This document shows positions 1 to 9,718 of a DNA stretch of 64,000 nt, piece after piece (position 1 is the first letter of the stretch; every line of letters starts with the position of its first letter). The DNA comes from Styela clava (lineage: Eukaryota; Chordata; Ascidiacea; Stolidobranchia; Styelidae). The notes below the pieces were generated by a model. That model was not told where the DNA came from, made no database searches, and saw nothing but the letters and a program-made list of their open reading frames with translations. Location of the stretch: positions 22,931,395 through 22,995,394 of the forward strand of contig NC_135250.1 in the NCBI RefSeq assembly GCF_964204865.1, given 5' to 3'. A program made the translations under genes and the position numbers.

Positions 1-1175
1 TTCTTGTCAACGGAATTTCAACTATGGAGTCAACTTTAGAAACAGTTGTCAAACGACTTCAGGAATCAACGGAAAAAGTAAATGAGAATGAAGTTAAAAC
101 TATTTTCGAGAATCTCACAAATGCGAGATTTCTTTTAGTCGAACCTAATGTTGAAGATACTGGTGACGTGGACGCAGCTGAAAGTAGAGATAGCGATTCA
201 CAATTTCCGGCTGGGAATCGAAAAAGAAAATATTCTGGTAGTGAAAATGATGCTCCTCAGAAAAAGCGAACAAAAAATGCATTCGGTACTTGCTATTCGA
301 TAAATTATGCTCGTTATTCTCAATATTTTCGCGATCAAAGTATCATTGCAGGTGTAACACAAAAATTTAATGTTGCATGCGGGGAAATTGTAAGAACATT
401 GTTAAGAATCAGCGAGGTAACAACTTCTGGTGACGCTGAGGTTACTCAACCAATATCCAGTAATGAAATTAAGCATGCGCTCCCTTCAAATATGAACTTA
501 TCTGTTGAATACATCGAGCAATATCTAAATATAATGAAGAATGACGAAGGCAACTTCGTACAAAAATCTGACGAAACCAGCAGCGGAACATACGCTGTTA
601 ATATAAAGAAATGCATCACAGCGATTTGTCATGCTAACGTTCTTTCTTATGTGCAAGAAAGATTTGGAAGTAAATGCTGCAGAATTTTTAAACTTCTTAT
701 GTTAAAAAATCATATGGAACAGAAGCAAGTCGAAGATTTTGCTATGATTCCTTCAAAAGAAGCAAAAGAACTTTTATATCAAATGTGGGCGGAAAATTTG
801 CTAGTCATGCAAGAAATTCCGAAAACTGCTGACCATGCACCTTCTCGCACATATTATCTTTTCAATGTGAATATAAAAAAAGTGGTTCGAACATTGTTAT
901 CTCGTTTAAATAAAATGTTAGTAAATCTTCTTGCTCGTCAACAGTATGAAGTTAAAGGCAACAAAAGACTCCTTGAGAAACGGAAAAGAATTGATTCGAT
1001 AAAAGCAAATTTACAACAAGCTGAAGAGGATCAGCTAGAAGAAATTGAAGAAATGTTGACACCTGCAGAACGAGACCATTTGCAAAAATTAGAACATTGT
1101 TGCAATAAACTAGGAAAAAGCCAAATTCAAGCCGAAAATACTGCTTTTCTGTATAATTCATTTTTGGGATCATAA
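1..1175 (+). CDS. POLR3C: RNA polymerase III subunit RPC3, C-terminal part (gene begins before the window)
   Basis: RPC3 is the winged-helix subunit of the RPC3-RPC6-RPC7 subcomplex of RNA polymerase III, needed for initiation on tRNA and 5S genes in the nucleus. The frame is open from base 3 to the stop at 1173-1175, about 390 residues; the first ATG (24) is internal, because the family is about 530 residues long and the frame stays open upstream. Visible: an acidic, lysine-rich linker with KRKYSG and KKKRTK-type basic clusters near residues 70-90 of the visible part; a middle region with winged-helix-like segments (SIIAGVTQKFNV; NHMEQKQVEDFAMIP); and a C-terminal charged helix (LLEKRKRIDSIKANLQQAEEDQLEE), matching the RPC3 coiled-coil end. 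No intron lies in the visible part. EMC4 follows on the same strand after 294 bases with no AATAAA between them. Family assignment is by recognition of the conserved C-terminal half; an internal start at 24 cannot be excluded. Confidence 0.85.
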   Translation, partial: LVNGISTMESTLETVVKRLQESTEKVNENEVKTIFENLTNARFLLVEPNVEDTGDVDAAESRDSDSQFPAGNRKRKYSGSENDAPQKKRTKNAFGTCYSINYARYSQYFRDQSIIAGVTQKFNVACGEIVRTLLRISEVTTSGDAEVTQPISSNEIKHALPSNMNLSVEYIEQYLNIMKNDEGNFVQKSDETSSGTYAVNIKKCITAICHANVLSYVQERFGSKCCRIFKLLMLKNHMEQKQVEDFAMIPSKEAKELLYQMWAENLLVMQEIPKTADHAPSRTYYLFNVNIKKVVRTLLSRLNKMLVNLLARQQYEVKGNKRLLEKRKRIDSIKANLQQAEEDQLEEIEEMLTPAERDHLQKLEHCCNKLGKSQIQAENTAFLYNSFLGS

Positions 1176-1394
1176 TCAGATTGGTGCTTTCTATATTCTA
1201 TCAGTGACATAACTGTGTGTTATTTCATATTAGGCATTGTGTCTAAAATATAATAATATTAGCACATATTTTTTGCAATTGCTTTAAAATTCAAGTTTCA
1301 CAAACTAATTTTGACAATTTTTCCTATGAAACCACTGCCTATTGTAGAAAACTAGAAATTGTACTAAAACCGACAACATTTGTTTTTCAAACAG

Positions 1395-1400
1395 AATAAT
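1395..1400 (+). promoter_or_regulatory. Splice-acceptor-like site upstream of EMC4 start
   Basis: The run TTTGTTTTTCAAACAG lies about 75 bases before the EMC4 ATG. A U-rich tract followed by CAG fits either the end of a 5' UTR intron or a spliced-leader trans-splice acceptor; the absence of an AATAAA between POLR3C and EMC4 makes the second possibility worth noting. Seen: the motif. Inferred: its use. Confidence 0.3.
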
Positions 1401-1469
1401 CCAATAATTAATATCATTAACTGTACAATCCACCTTCAATTAAATCACACTACATCAGGAGAGAACAAG

Positions 1470-2003
1470 ATGTCACAAGGTGAAAGCGTTGCAAAAAGGC
1501 GGCACGGAAAATGGAACATTGACATGACATTACGTAAAGGTGAAAGACAACAACAAGAACTGCCTAGTCCTCCTGGATATGGTTCTGATCGTCACCAAGC
1601 CAAAGAAACTGTACGAGGGGGAGGGGGGACAGACCAAGCATTGATCGATAAGAAGGGTTGGGATGTCGCTCTTGCCCCAATCAAAAGCCTTCCAATGAAT
1701 GTCTTCCTCATGTATATGTCTGGAAACACAATTTCAATATTTCCAATTATGATGGTGGGAATGATGTTCTTTCGTCCAGTTCAAGCTTTAATGGGAATTA
1801 AAAACACAATGAAAATGTTGGAAAGAGCTCGGCAGTATTATCTACTCACACTTGTTTTTATGCTCGGAAATATTATGGCCATTGGTCTTGCAGTATATAA
1901 ATGTCACAGTATGGGTCTCTTACCAACGCATGAATCAGACTGGCTTGCATTTGTTAGTCCATTAGAAAGAAAGGAATATGTCTCAGGTGGTGTTGGAATA
2001 TAG
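1470..2003 (+). CDS. EMC4: ER membrane protein complex subunit 4
   Basis: EMC4 (TMEM85) is a core subunit of the ER membrane protein complex, the insertase for tail-anchored and multipass proteins. The ATG at 1470 ([15 protein letters not shown]) gives 177 residues, close to the usual 183 or so; the same frame is open further 5' but without an ATG. The cytosolic N-terminal third carries the family pattern PSPPGYG; the membrane region starts at about residue 75 ([19 protein letters not shown]), continues with FRPVQALM, and has a last hydrophobic stretch ([22 protein letters not shown]) before the short tail ending EYVSGGVGI. It is a single exon. A canonical AATAAA stands at 2107-2112. It lies in a head-to-tail series with POLR3C before and SETD9 after it. 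Confidence 0.93.
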   Translation: MSQGESVAKRRHGKWNIDMTLRKGERQQQELPSPPGYGSDRHQAKETVRGGGGTDQALIDKKGWDVALAPIKSLPMNVFLMYMSGNTISIFPIMMVGMMFFRPVQALMGIKNTMKMLERARQYYLLTLVFMLGNIMAIGLAVYKCHSMGLLPTHESDWLAFVSPLERKEYVSGGVGI

Positions 2004-2106
2004 CGTTGGCTGTGAAATACTGCCCCAGCAGAACAATCATATTGTCACCGATATGGTTCAAAATGTGTGACATATTGTATAGCCTATACTTAAAGAGAAA
2101 GTGATA

Positions 2107-2112
2107 AATAAA
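2107..2112 (+). terminator. Polyadenylation signal AATAAA of EMC4
   Basis: AATAAA about 100 bases after the EMC4 stop, in the context GATAAATAAAATCATTG. It is the first canonical signal downstream of POLR3C and EMC4. Confidence 0.6.
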
Positions 2113-3070
2113 ATCATTGTAGTAAGAATATGATTATTCTTCATTATTAAATCTTAATAATGAAGTTCCCAAAATTCATTAAGTCATATCAAAAACACCA
2201 TTTTATTTTGAATTGGCATGTCGTATGCTGCTCATTTTTATTTATTTAATACTTTCTGGAAAAATCAAATCTTTGAGTTTATTTTACCATGACCTGAATA
2301 ATGGCAACAAATGCAATTGTATAATAAGCCAAAGTATAGTCGGTAAACACATCTTTCCCATCACCCACCAAAAAATTGAAATTTGATTAATGTAGTGTTT
2401 TATTTTGATAACTAATTTGACAGTTTTTTAAATAAAATTTTTCGATATAATTCTGGTTGAGATAAACATGTTATATATAAACTTGAATTGATGGTTTCAT
2501 CCATTTTAGTCATAAATGATTAAAAAAAGCAATGCATCATTTCTCTGGTGTAATAATGTTGTGTATGCTATACCAAATTACTATTTTTACAGTTGGTCTG
2601 AATGACTGGGTTTTAGCTAGCAATAAGCATATTGCAATTTATGAGTTCCATAGACTGCCATGATTTATGTAAGGATATTAATATACTATTTGCGAAAAGT
2701 TGAAGATTTGATTCATTTTGGTTTTCCATTGAACTATTATAAGTTCGGGGGTCCATGCATGACTTTTTGTAATATGCTTTTTTGGTACATGGTAATACAA
2801 TTTTCACATTTGTTGCTCGGGAGTTCTAAATTTAGTCAATCTGTGCAATTTTTGATGAACATTTAACAACTGTCAAAATATAACCCTTGTTAAAAGCTAA
2901 GAATAGGATTACCATTGAATATTTTAATGAGACTATTTGCATAGATTTTTTGAATGCTGCTTCTATGTGTTTTGTCAGAATTTTGTATAAATGTTGTATT
3001 TAGATATAACGTTGTTTGCAATAATTTCTTAAATATTGTGTAAATAATCAATTTGTCAATTCAGGATGAT
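2113..3070. other. Intergenic DNA between EMC4 and SETD9
   Basis: AT-rich, no ORF with family resemblance and no repeat shared with the rest of the window. It must hold the SETD9 promoter or an upstream non-coding exon; TTTGTCAATTCAG at 3052-3064 could be a splice acceptor immediately before the SETD9 start. Confidence 0.5.
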
Positions 3071-3813
3071 ATGAAAAGTATTATCAAAAAATGGAATTCA
3101 TATAAGTATAGATTTGTACCTTGGATTAAATTGAAAAACAAATCACTGCCTTCAGCAAGAGTAACGAACACCTACTCCGATAAAATTATATCAGATGCTG
3201 AAGTTTTACAGCAAGTGACAAAAGCATTTAAAAATCTCGAGCGAAGTGAAGAGAAACTGGTTAGATCTCGTGGATTTTCCTTGGAAGTGCGAAAAAGTAC
3301 ACTCACTGGAGCTGGGAGAGGAGTATTTGTGAGACGTGGAGCTATTAAAAAAGGAACCGTGGTTTCTTTCTACCCAGGAACTATTTATCTTCCATATGAG
3401 TCGATATTTTTTCAGTCGATTGCCAACCCTTTCATTTTTAGGTGCTCTGATAGTATTTTGATTGACGGAAATAACAAAGGAATCTCTAAATTGATTTTCA
3501 AGTCTTGCGCAGGAAGAGACAGAGTTGGACCATATTTGACAGCTGATATAACCTGGCTTAATCCGTACAAAAGTTCATTTAATATTGGACAAATTGTGAA
3601 TAACCAAACAAGTGCTAATCCAGCAAATGTTTGTTACCAAGAGTTTGATTTTCCTGATGACTTTCTTTAGAACTGAAAAAGTTCATTCCTAATGTGTTTT
3701 ATCAAAGCCTTTGTGGGCGTCGTGAAATGAGAACAGTGGTCCTTGTTACTACTAGACATATTGAAAAAGGTGAAGAACTATTTTCATCTTACTACACTTT
3801 GATAAAGCAATGA
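3071..3813 (+). pseudogene. SETD9: SET domain-containing protein 9, reading frame broken by one missing base near 3666
   Basis: SETD9 is a small SET-domain protein of the lysine methyltransferase superfamily with no firmly known substrate. The ATG at 3071 (MKSIIKKWNSYKYRFVPW) matches the family N-terminus; the region TTG-initiated upstream is not needed. SET landmarks seen: GAGRGVFVRRG (SET-I start), YPGT, NPFIFRCSD, LIDGNNKGISK, VNNQTSANPANVCYQEFD (the NH..C-like core) and, in another frame, GEELFSSYYT near the end. The N-terminal frame stops at 3668-3670 just after FPDDFL, while the conserved C-terminus (ELKKFIPN ... SSYYTLIKQ) continues in the frame one base behind, up to TGA 3811-3813. 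Adding one base in the TTTCTTT run would align both parts with normal family spacing, so this is an assembly slip, a null allele or a true pseudogene; no intron or good slippery heptamer explains it. The stop overlaps the OXLD1 start by ATGA. With the frame joined the product would be about 247 residues, shorter than the roughly 300 of vertebrates, owing to a short linker. Confidence 0.82.
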
Positions 3814-4151
3814 TTGCAACTCGAATGTTCGGTCGACGAGCATTGCCCATCGCCATGAGGAGAAGGGCAATATTCCAATCAATGACTAATTCATATTCTG
3901 TCTCAACAGAGCCGCCTTCGAATGATTCTAAAAAAAACAAAAAACGACCTGAAATAGGGGGTGTTTGTTGCATGACAGGATGTGCGAATTGTGTTTGGAT
4001 AAAGTATGCAGAAGAGTTGTTGGAGTATTATGGAGGTGTTAACGCTGGCAGGCAAGAAGTATTGAAAGCTATCGATGATGAGGTTGACGATCAGAGTTTA
4101 AAAGCATATCTCAAGTTTGAGATTGCTTTGCTGCTGAAAAGCAAGACTTGA
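3810..4151 (+). CDS. OXLD1: Oxidoreductase-like domain-containing protein 1
   Basis: OXLD1 is a small, probably mitochondrial protein of unknown biochemical role defined by the oxidoreductase-like domain. The 113-residue frame opens with an arginine-rich, acid-free N-terminus (MIATRMFGRRALPIAMRRR) that looks like a mitochondrial presequence. The domain core, GVCCMTGCANCVWIKYAEEL at residues 51-70, has the family cysteine signature, followed by an acidic helix (DDEVDDQSLKAYLKFE). The ATG at 3810 overlaps the SETD9 TGA (ATGA), and a single AATAAA at 4188-4193 serves both genes. This overlap argues for a bicistronic transcript, or for an OXLD1 mRNA started or trans-spliced inside SETD9. Confidence 0.88.
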   Translation: MIATRMFGRRALPIAMRRRAIFQSMTNSYSVSTEPPSNDSKKNKKRPEIGGVCCMTGCANCVWIKYAEELLEYYGGVNAGRQEVLKAIDDEVDDQSLKAYLKFEIALLLKSKT

Positions 4152-4187
4152 ATATGCATTTTATGATGTTTATCTGTTGTTGTTAAG

Positions 4188-4193
4188 AATAAA
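4188..4193 (+). terminator. Shared polyadenylation signal of SETD9 and OXLD1
   Basis: AATAAA 37 bases after the OXLD1 stop. No AATAAA is present between the SETD9 start and the OXLD1 stop, so both genes appear to rely on this one. Confidence 0.65.
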
Positions 4194-4928
4194 AAATGTT
4201 TATCAACTGTTCCAGATAATGTGTTATTAGTGTTGGGTCTCCCAATGGGTCAATAGTAAGCAAATCTCCCATAAATTTTTCAATATAGTCAAGTCCTGTC
4301 AAATTTTAGTGTTAGAAACCCACATTGCTGATGTTTCCAGTGCAAGCATCCATACACACTTGAGTCATGTTGACAACGAGACATGAAACATTCCATTGTG
4401 AACTGAACCAATGTTAACTATTTCTTAGCATTCTCTCAGCTTATGTCTGTAACCATTTTCTAATACAGCACTAAACGACATGTTGAATCATCCTCATCCA
4501 AGAATTAGTAGAGTCCGTTGATTTTGCTCAAATGGCAGTACTTTAAAGTCACTTTAGCAACCCAACACTGCTATTAAAGTTGTGGTTAGGCAGGGAAGAA
4601 AATTTTAACTCTAATTGAGCGCATGGCTTCGGCGGCCTCTTGCAAGGCGTTGCAAATAGCAACTAGACTTCTTGCTGATTTACAAGATTAACAATTGTGT
4701 CATGAAACATTTAATACACAATTTGGGTAAAAATCTTTCAAATTATTATTAAACCTTGTTAGGGTTATCAGTTTGGTCCCTACATCTCTTGCCATAATGC
4801 ATTGTTGGAGGCTTCTACCAAATCAATTAATACCGTTGAGTTTCTGGATGAGCCTAACCCCAGACCAGTGGACGAACCCTCATTTGAAACAAAATATGCT
4901 TCCTATACAGAGTACAATAACCTGATTT
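4194..4928. other. Intergenic DNA between convergent OXLD1 and COX10
   Basis: No supported gene. The stretch 4616-4720 is somewhat richer in G+C but has no recognisable coding pattern or RNA fold. Confidence 0.45.
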
Positions 4929-5116
4929 GACGCTCCAGAATTGCGTTCGCCCACTTTACTTGAATCATGTTGTGTAGAAGGACAGAAGCTTATGGGCAAT
5001 GGGTATATTCACTTGGCTAACATAGACAGTTCCCGAACTCTTAATAGAACTGAAACTAGAAAAATCTGAAAATAATTATGGCCTAACCTGGTACACAACA
5101 CTACCGAAGTACCCCT
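4929..5116 (+). repeat. MITE family A, copy 1 (internally shortened)
   Basis: Begins GACGCTCC and ends CCGAAGTACC, with the family core TTCACTTGGCTAAC..AGACAG and CTAACCTGGTACAC. It lacks the segment after GCTCCAGAA found in the copy at 23524. It lies just downstream of COX10. Confidence 0.7.
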
Positions 5117-5291
5117 AATTCTGCATATATTCTAACCAGAACCCATGTTATAGTCAAACAAGTCAACTCAAAACACGGAAGCAAATATATTTGCTCAGGT
5201 GAGAATAAGACAAAGCACACATCGGAACTTAATTTAAAGAATGAAAACATTTGATGTCTGTAATGCAATTCTAAAATGAGCATCATTGATT

Positions 5292-8200
5292 TCAACTTAA
5301 TTCTCCAACATTTTTCTTCTTTAATCTAGATATAACTTTTCTGTCAATTACGAGTCCCAGTGAGACGGCAAGTAAATAATACAAACTACATTTGTAGAGT
5401 TTTGAAGCACTGTTACTGTTCCCTTTCCTGTTGAACAAGATTTGAAAATACAATTGTAACTGAAATTGAGGGACACAAAAATTTTACAATTCTTTTTAAA
5501 TGTTTACCTGTAAAATTGAATAGATTCCTTCATCAACCAGGCATTGAAAGGAGCTGCCATTGCAACAAATGCCCATGAAGTAACTCCGGTGAATGGTGCG
5601 GCAAGAGATAACCCACAAAGTGCAAGAGAGTGACCCAAAACTACTGCTTTAGTGGCTTCAGGGTGAGAAAGGGGTAACATATGATAGGATCCTCTGGCAT
5701 AGTCTCCCTTTCTCCTCCAAGCCAATGCGAAGAAATGTGGAAATTGCCAACAGTACAGAATTCCAGCCAGAATAAAAGCACCTGTTAAAATAAAAATGCC
5801 AGTTTTTTATTTGTCAACCAATACATGTCCTCATTTCCATCGGAATAGTAATTATATCATATTCCAGAATTTTCTGCTCCAAATTCAAAAGTGCAATATA
5901 AATATTTTATTGTGGTCATACCAGGTGGAGGGATTCAGGGGGTTCGCACAAAACTGGGTACTCCCGTAGTGTGTGTACCAGGTCAGAGTTAGGCCATAAT
6001 TTCATTCCAAAGGATTCAGTTCCTTTATACAACTTGTAAAGTAGGAGAACAAAATCAGTCAGCTCAATATTGGTACACACACTTCTGGAGCGCCCAAAAT
6101 TGTTCTTGATCTGGCGATTAGTGTTATATTTAGCATTTTGAAAGTTATGTACTATGAGATTTATGAAAAGCATGTCATATAAAAGCAGCTCACATAGGGA
6201 CATACATTAGTAAATATGACATATAGGTAGCTGTAGGGCTGTAAGTTCGGCCTGATTTTCCGAAAGGAGTAGTCTGTTGTTTGTGAGTTTAAAAGAGAAC
6301 CATTCCCTAAAATTGAATCCCACCACTGGTTATATCATGACTCCAAACAAGGTTCTAGACAAGAAAACACTAAAATTTATTGGATACTATTTTGGGATAA
6401 TGCACATTTTTCAAATGTAGCTTTTCTAAATAGTAACAAATTGAAAATTAAAATTCCTATTACCTGGATCTAAAGACCCTGTTGCAGCTGTCCATCCCAT
6501 AATAGGAGGAATTGCACCAACAATAGATCCGGCCCAAGTATTCAACCAATGTCTTCTTTTTAATGGAGTGTATATTGCAGCATACAATATAATATTAGAA
6601 AGACCAAGCGCTGCTGTAAGACCATTGACACCTGAAAACAAACGGAATAGTCACTCATCAGTTATGTTAAATTGCATATTGCCGTATATAGCTAAACTAT
6701 AGCCAAGCTAAAATGAATACTATGTCATACCATAATATAAGCAAGACACTCCAGCTATAGCAGATGAAATCCCAAATATAGTTGCATGGAGAGGAGATAT
6801 AACATTGCGAACTAGAGGACGATTCTTTGTTCTGTCCATTTGTGCATCATATGGCACTTCTGCAATCTAGAAAAAATAATAATATAACTCGGAATACCGT
6901 TTGAAGCTGCACCAAATCAAAGTTATAAAACTTACATATAGAAGGGGTGAGCACAATTTTTGAGTACAAGAGCCGCATAATTTTTGAAATTTATATTATT
7001 AGAATATCGTTAACAGAAAAGAAATTTACACATGAAAACAATAAATAATATCGCACTGTAACTGAGCTTAATCGCAATCAAGTTGCATCATCGCCAACGC
7101 AGCAACAAACATTTAACCATTGTGATGTAAGATTTGTCGCTTGACTGATTTAAATTTAAAATTCCACACTGCAGCAATTTTCATATTAAAACAAAATTTG
7201 TCTCAATCATTGATGAAAACTTCTTCTAACGCTCTAATTTTAAAAAAAACACTACGGTTCTACGGTTTTCTCTTAGTTAAATTTGAATAATAATTATGTT
7301 AGCGAGAAGAGCCGCATAAAAACTCCCGCGAGGGGCATGCGAGCCGGGGTTCTTCCACAGTTGATATATAGATATTGTATTGATATTAATTACTACGCCA
7401 TATTGTGTAGGATTTACTGCTAATAAGGAAATGCACAAGTAGTATCTGAGGAATGTGTTTTTAGATAAGTATGTCCTATGCAATTAATTCATCCTTAAGT
7501 GTGAAGTATGCAAACATGCCAAAATGACACTTTATTATGCAAGCCACAAAATGCATTATACTTTGGCAAACTTCAACAATTACAGATTATAAATATATAA
7601 AAAAATAACATAAAGAAGCAACAGAGGTGAATGAAACGTACTTGATTGAAGGTATTCGCTGCACATGAGCAAAGTAGCGTACCCATAGTGGCAAAGAAAA
7701 ATAAATGATGATCAAAAGTGACGGGAGCAAGACAGTATCCTGCATCAGCAGTCATGACAACAAACACTAAAAACAGAGTCAGTGTGTTATTTTTATTAAC
7801 AAAAAAGCAGGTAACCATTGCATAAGTATGTCCTCTTCAAATTCTGTACGTGGATGTTTGCACAGCGGTCGGAATTCTGTCGGTACCAAATTGCAGTCTT
7901 TCATTTCAAAGTCAAAATTTCAAATTAAAACTTAGCATCCATTTTAGTGCTTTAACAGTATAATGAAGCAAGATTGCAAACACCATGGTTTTTATTATCA
8001 AAATATGATTTTCCTGGAGCCGAACTCACAAATGATTTCAACTCCAAAACCCTCCTCAAATCTATATTCAAGCTATCTATCTGGAACATTAACTATTCTC
8101 TAAACAATATTAAAATTTTCCTATACCCTTTGATTAAATGATCATGAGAGTAAATGCATAGGCTACCCCAGGCAATTGCTGAACTGAATGTTCAAATTAC

Positions 8201-8590
8201 TAAAGTATACGAAGAACACTTACATGTTAAATACCATTTTGAAAGAGACATATATATCTTGGGATACTGGTGCCATTTTGTGTCTATCTTTACCCAGGTT
8301 GAATCTTGTAACACAGAAATATGTTCATTCTTTAAAGGTTTCGAAATGACATCATTTACTGTTGGGAAGATAACAGTACTTGTGTCTATCTTTTTAACTC
8401 TATCAGATTTCAAGTTCTTTGTCTCAAATGTTTTATCATAGTGGAATCTAATGAGTGTTTTATTGAGAGTTGAGGTTTGAGATATTGAAGTACATTTTGA
8501 AGTTGGGTGTAAAATGCTGAGAGATGCAAACTGAAGTCTGCCGATATTACAACATCGTTTTCCAAGATGAGAAACACGAAAAATCATCAT
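5292..8590 (-). CDS. COX10: Protoheme IX farnesyltransferase, mitochondrial (six exons)
   Basis: COX10 is the UbiA-type prenyltransferase of the inner mitochondrial membrane that farnesylates heme B to heme O for cytochrome c oxidase. Exons on the minus strand: 8224-8590 (ATG at 8590), 7642-7766, 6731-6866, 6464-6631, 5508-5781 and 5292-5427. All borders are GT..AG and all phases agree, giving 401 residues against about 440 in human. Exon 1 encodes a presequence and the [14 protein letters not shown] lead-in; exon 2 [13 protein letters not shown] and CAANTFNQ; exon 3 the first Asp motif [18 protein letters not shown]; exon 4 [20 protein letters not shown] and [12 protein letters not shown]; exon 5 [11 protein letters not shown] and the second motif [11 protein letters not shown]; exon 6 the last membrane segment ([17 protein letters not shown]) and a lysine-rich tail. 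The catalytic Asp, Arg and Asn positions are kept. A family A MITE lies in the intron between exons 4 and 5. Confidence 0.93.
5957..6095 (-). repeat. MITE family A, copy 2, in COX10 intron
   Basis: Starts GGTACTCCCGTAGTGTGTGT and ends CTTCTGGAGCGCCC, the reverse orientation of copy 3. The central portion is shortened. It sits in the COX10 intron bounded by the exons at 5508-5781 and 6464-6631 and leaves both splice sites untouched. Confidence 0.75.
6867..7641. other. COX10 intron 2, no other feature
   Basis: Intron of 775 bases between the exons at 7642-7766 and 6731-6866. Read on both strands; only AT-rich sequence is seen. Confidence 0.6.
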
Positions 8591-8755
8591 TTATGCCGCA
8601 GTGTTATCATATTAAACATAGTTCACATTGTTTGAATGGATGATTGAAGAAGTACTATAGAAGTAAATACTACTAACTCTATAGAAATGAAAAAGAAAAG
8701 TCAAAATAGGTTAGCACAAATTGTCCGAGGATCAGTTGACTAAAAAAAGAAAAAA

Positions 8756-8885
8756 GTGAGTGCTACCAAAGACCTCAAGTGAGTAATAGCGTGAGGGTTA
8801 GGGTGTCTTGATGGAGAAATTAACCCTCTGCCCCAAGTAACCCTCGCGCTATAGCACAGCTTGAGGCAGATCTCACGGCACTCAC
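8756..8885. repeat. Foldback element of about 130 bp
   Basis: Left arm GTGAGTGCT..CTCAAG..AGCGTGAGGGTTA is repeated as its reverse complement on the right (TAACCCTCGCGCTAT..CTTGAG..GCACTCAC). The arms are about 50 bases with mismatches and a spacer of about 30 bases. It lies upstream of the COX10 start. No second copy was noticed. Confidence 0.6.
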
Positions 8886-9450
8886 ATCATAGTATGGAAG
8901 AACATACATTATAGTAGCACTGAAAAATGAATTTGGTTTCATAAAATTATTTATTACTTGTGTGAGGAAATCAAATATTCCTAGTCAGGGATGCCCAGAA
9001 CAGTTTGAATATCGTACAACGTTTGACATAAATTCGTGTTTATAAGGATTAATTCAATGAACGATCTCATATGAATTTTCAAAACCTGCCTTCATGAATA
9101 TATATATATCCATTTATAATGCATTCCCCCAATAAATATCCTATTTGAATTTCAAGTATTCTATAAACAGATAAAAGATATGATTGTCCACTGAAAATTC
9201 TTAAACAACCTAGATAAACAAATCCAAGTACAATAAAAAACCTATACTATTGTAAGTTTTCTCATGGGAACATCGCTAAAGAAATTTGATGAATATATAT
9301 TGGACAAGGTCATGCCAGTACAACAAAAGAACATATAAATAGCAAATGCCTAACGCTATCAAGGCTTACAGGTACTAAATATTCGTCCTAAATTTATACA
9401 GTACAACTGTTATTTTAGTTCATATTCAAGATGATGGCACTTTGAGGTTA

Positions 9451-9695
9451 TTGGACACGTTTAGTGGCCATAACGATCGTTTCAAAATTTTGTTGTTATT
9501 GTTATTTTCTTTCGTCATTATCTATAAAAAAAAATTTTCTCTTCGAATACTGGACCAATTGCTTTGAAATTTTCAGTGGTTAAAGATAAAAATTTTCTCC
9601 AGAAAGCTATTGCTTTTTTTTTTCGCTATGAAGTCATCAAAATTATTGCCATTGGGTGGCGCTACGTGTCCATATATTTGAGCATAGCTCTCTTG
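9451..9695. repeat. Dispersed repeat family B, copy 1
   Basis: Starts TTGGACACGT and ends TACGTGTCC plus GAGCATAGCTCTCTTGTT. Nearly the same sequence recurs at 19271-19534, including TCTTCGAATACTGGACCAAT and TTGCCATTGGGTGGCGCTAC. TGGACACGTA and TACGTGTCCA form a short inverted repeat. It is non-coding and ends 24 bases from the MRPL32 stop, so it may lie in that gene's 3' UTR. Confidence 0.75.
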
Positions 9696-9718
9696 TTTTT
9701 TCATTCAATAGTACATTA

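Noticed and set aside
3640-3700. Programmed frameshift or short intron in SETD9
   Set aside because: No good -1 slippery heptamer is present, and any intron ending at TTTCTTTAG would remove conserved residues of the CYQEFDFP segment.
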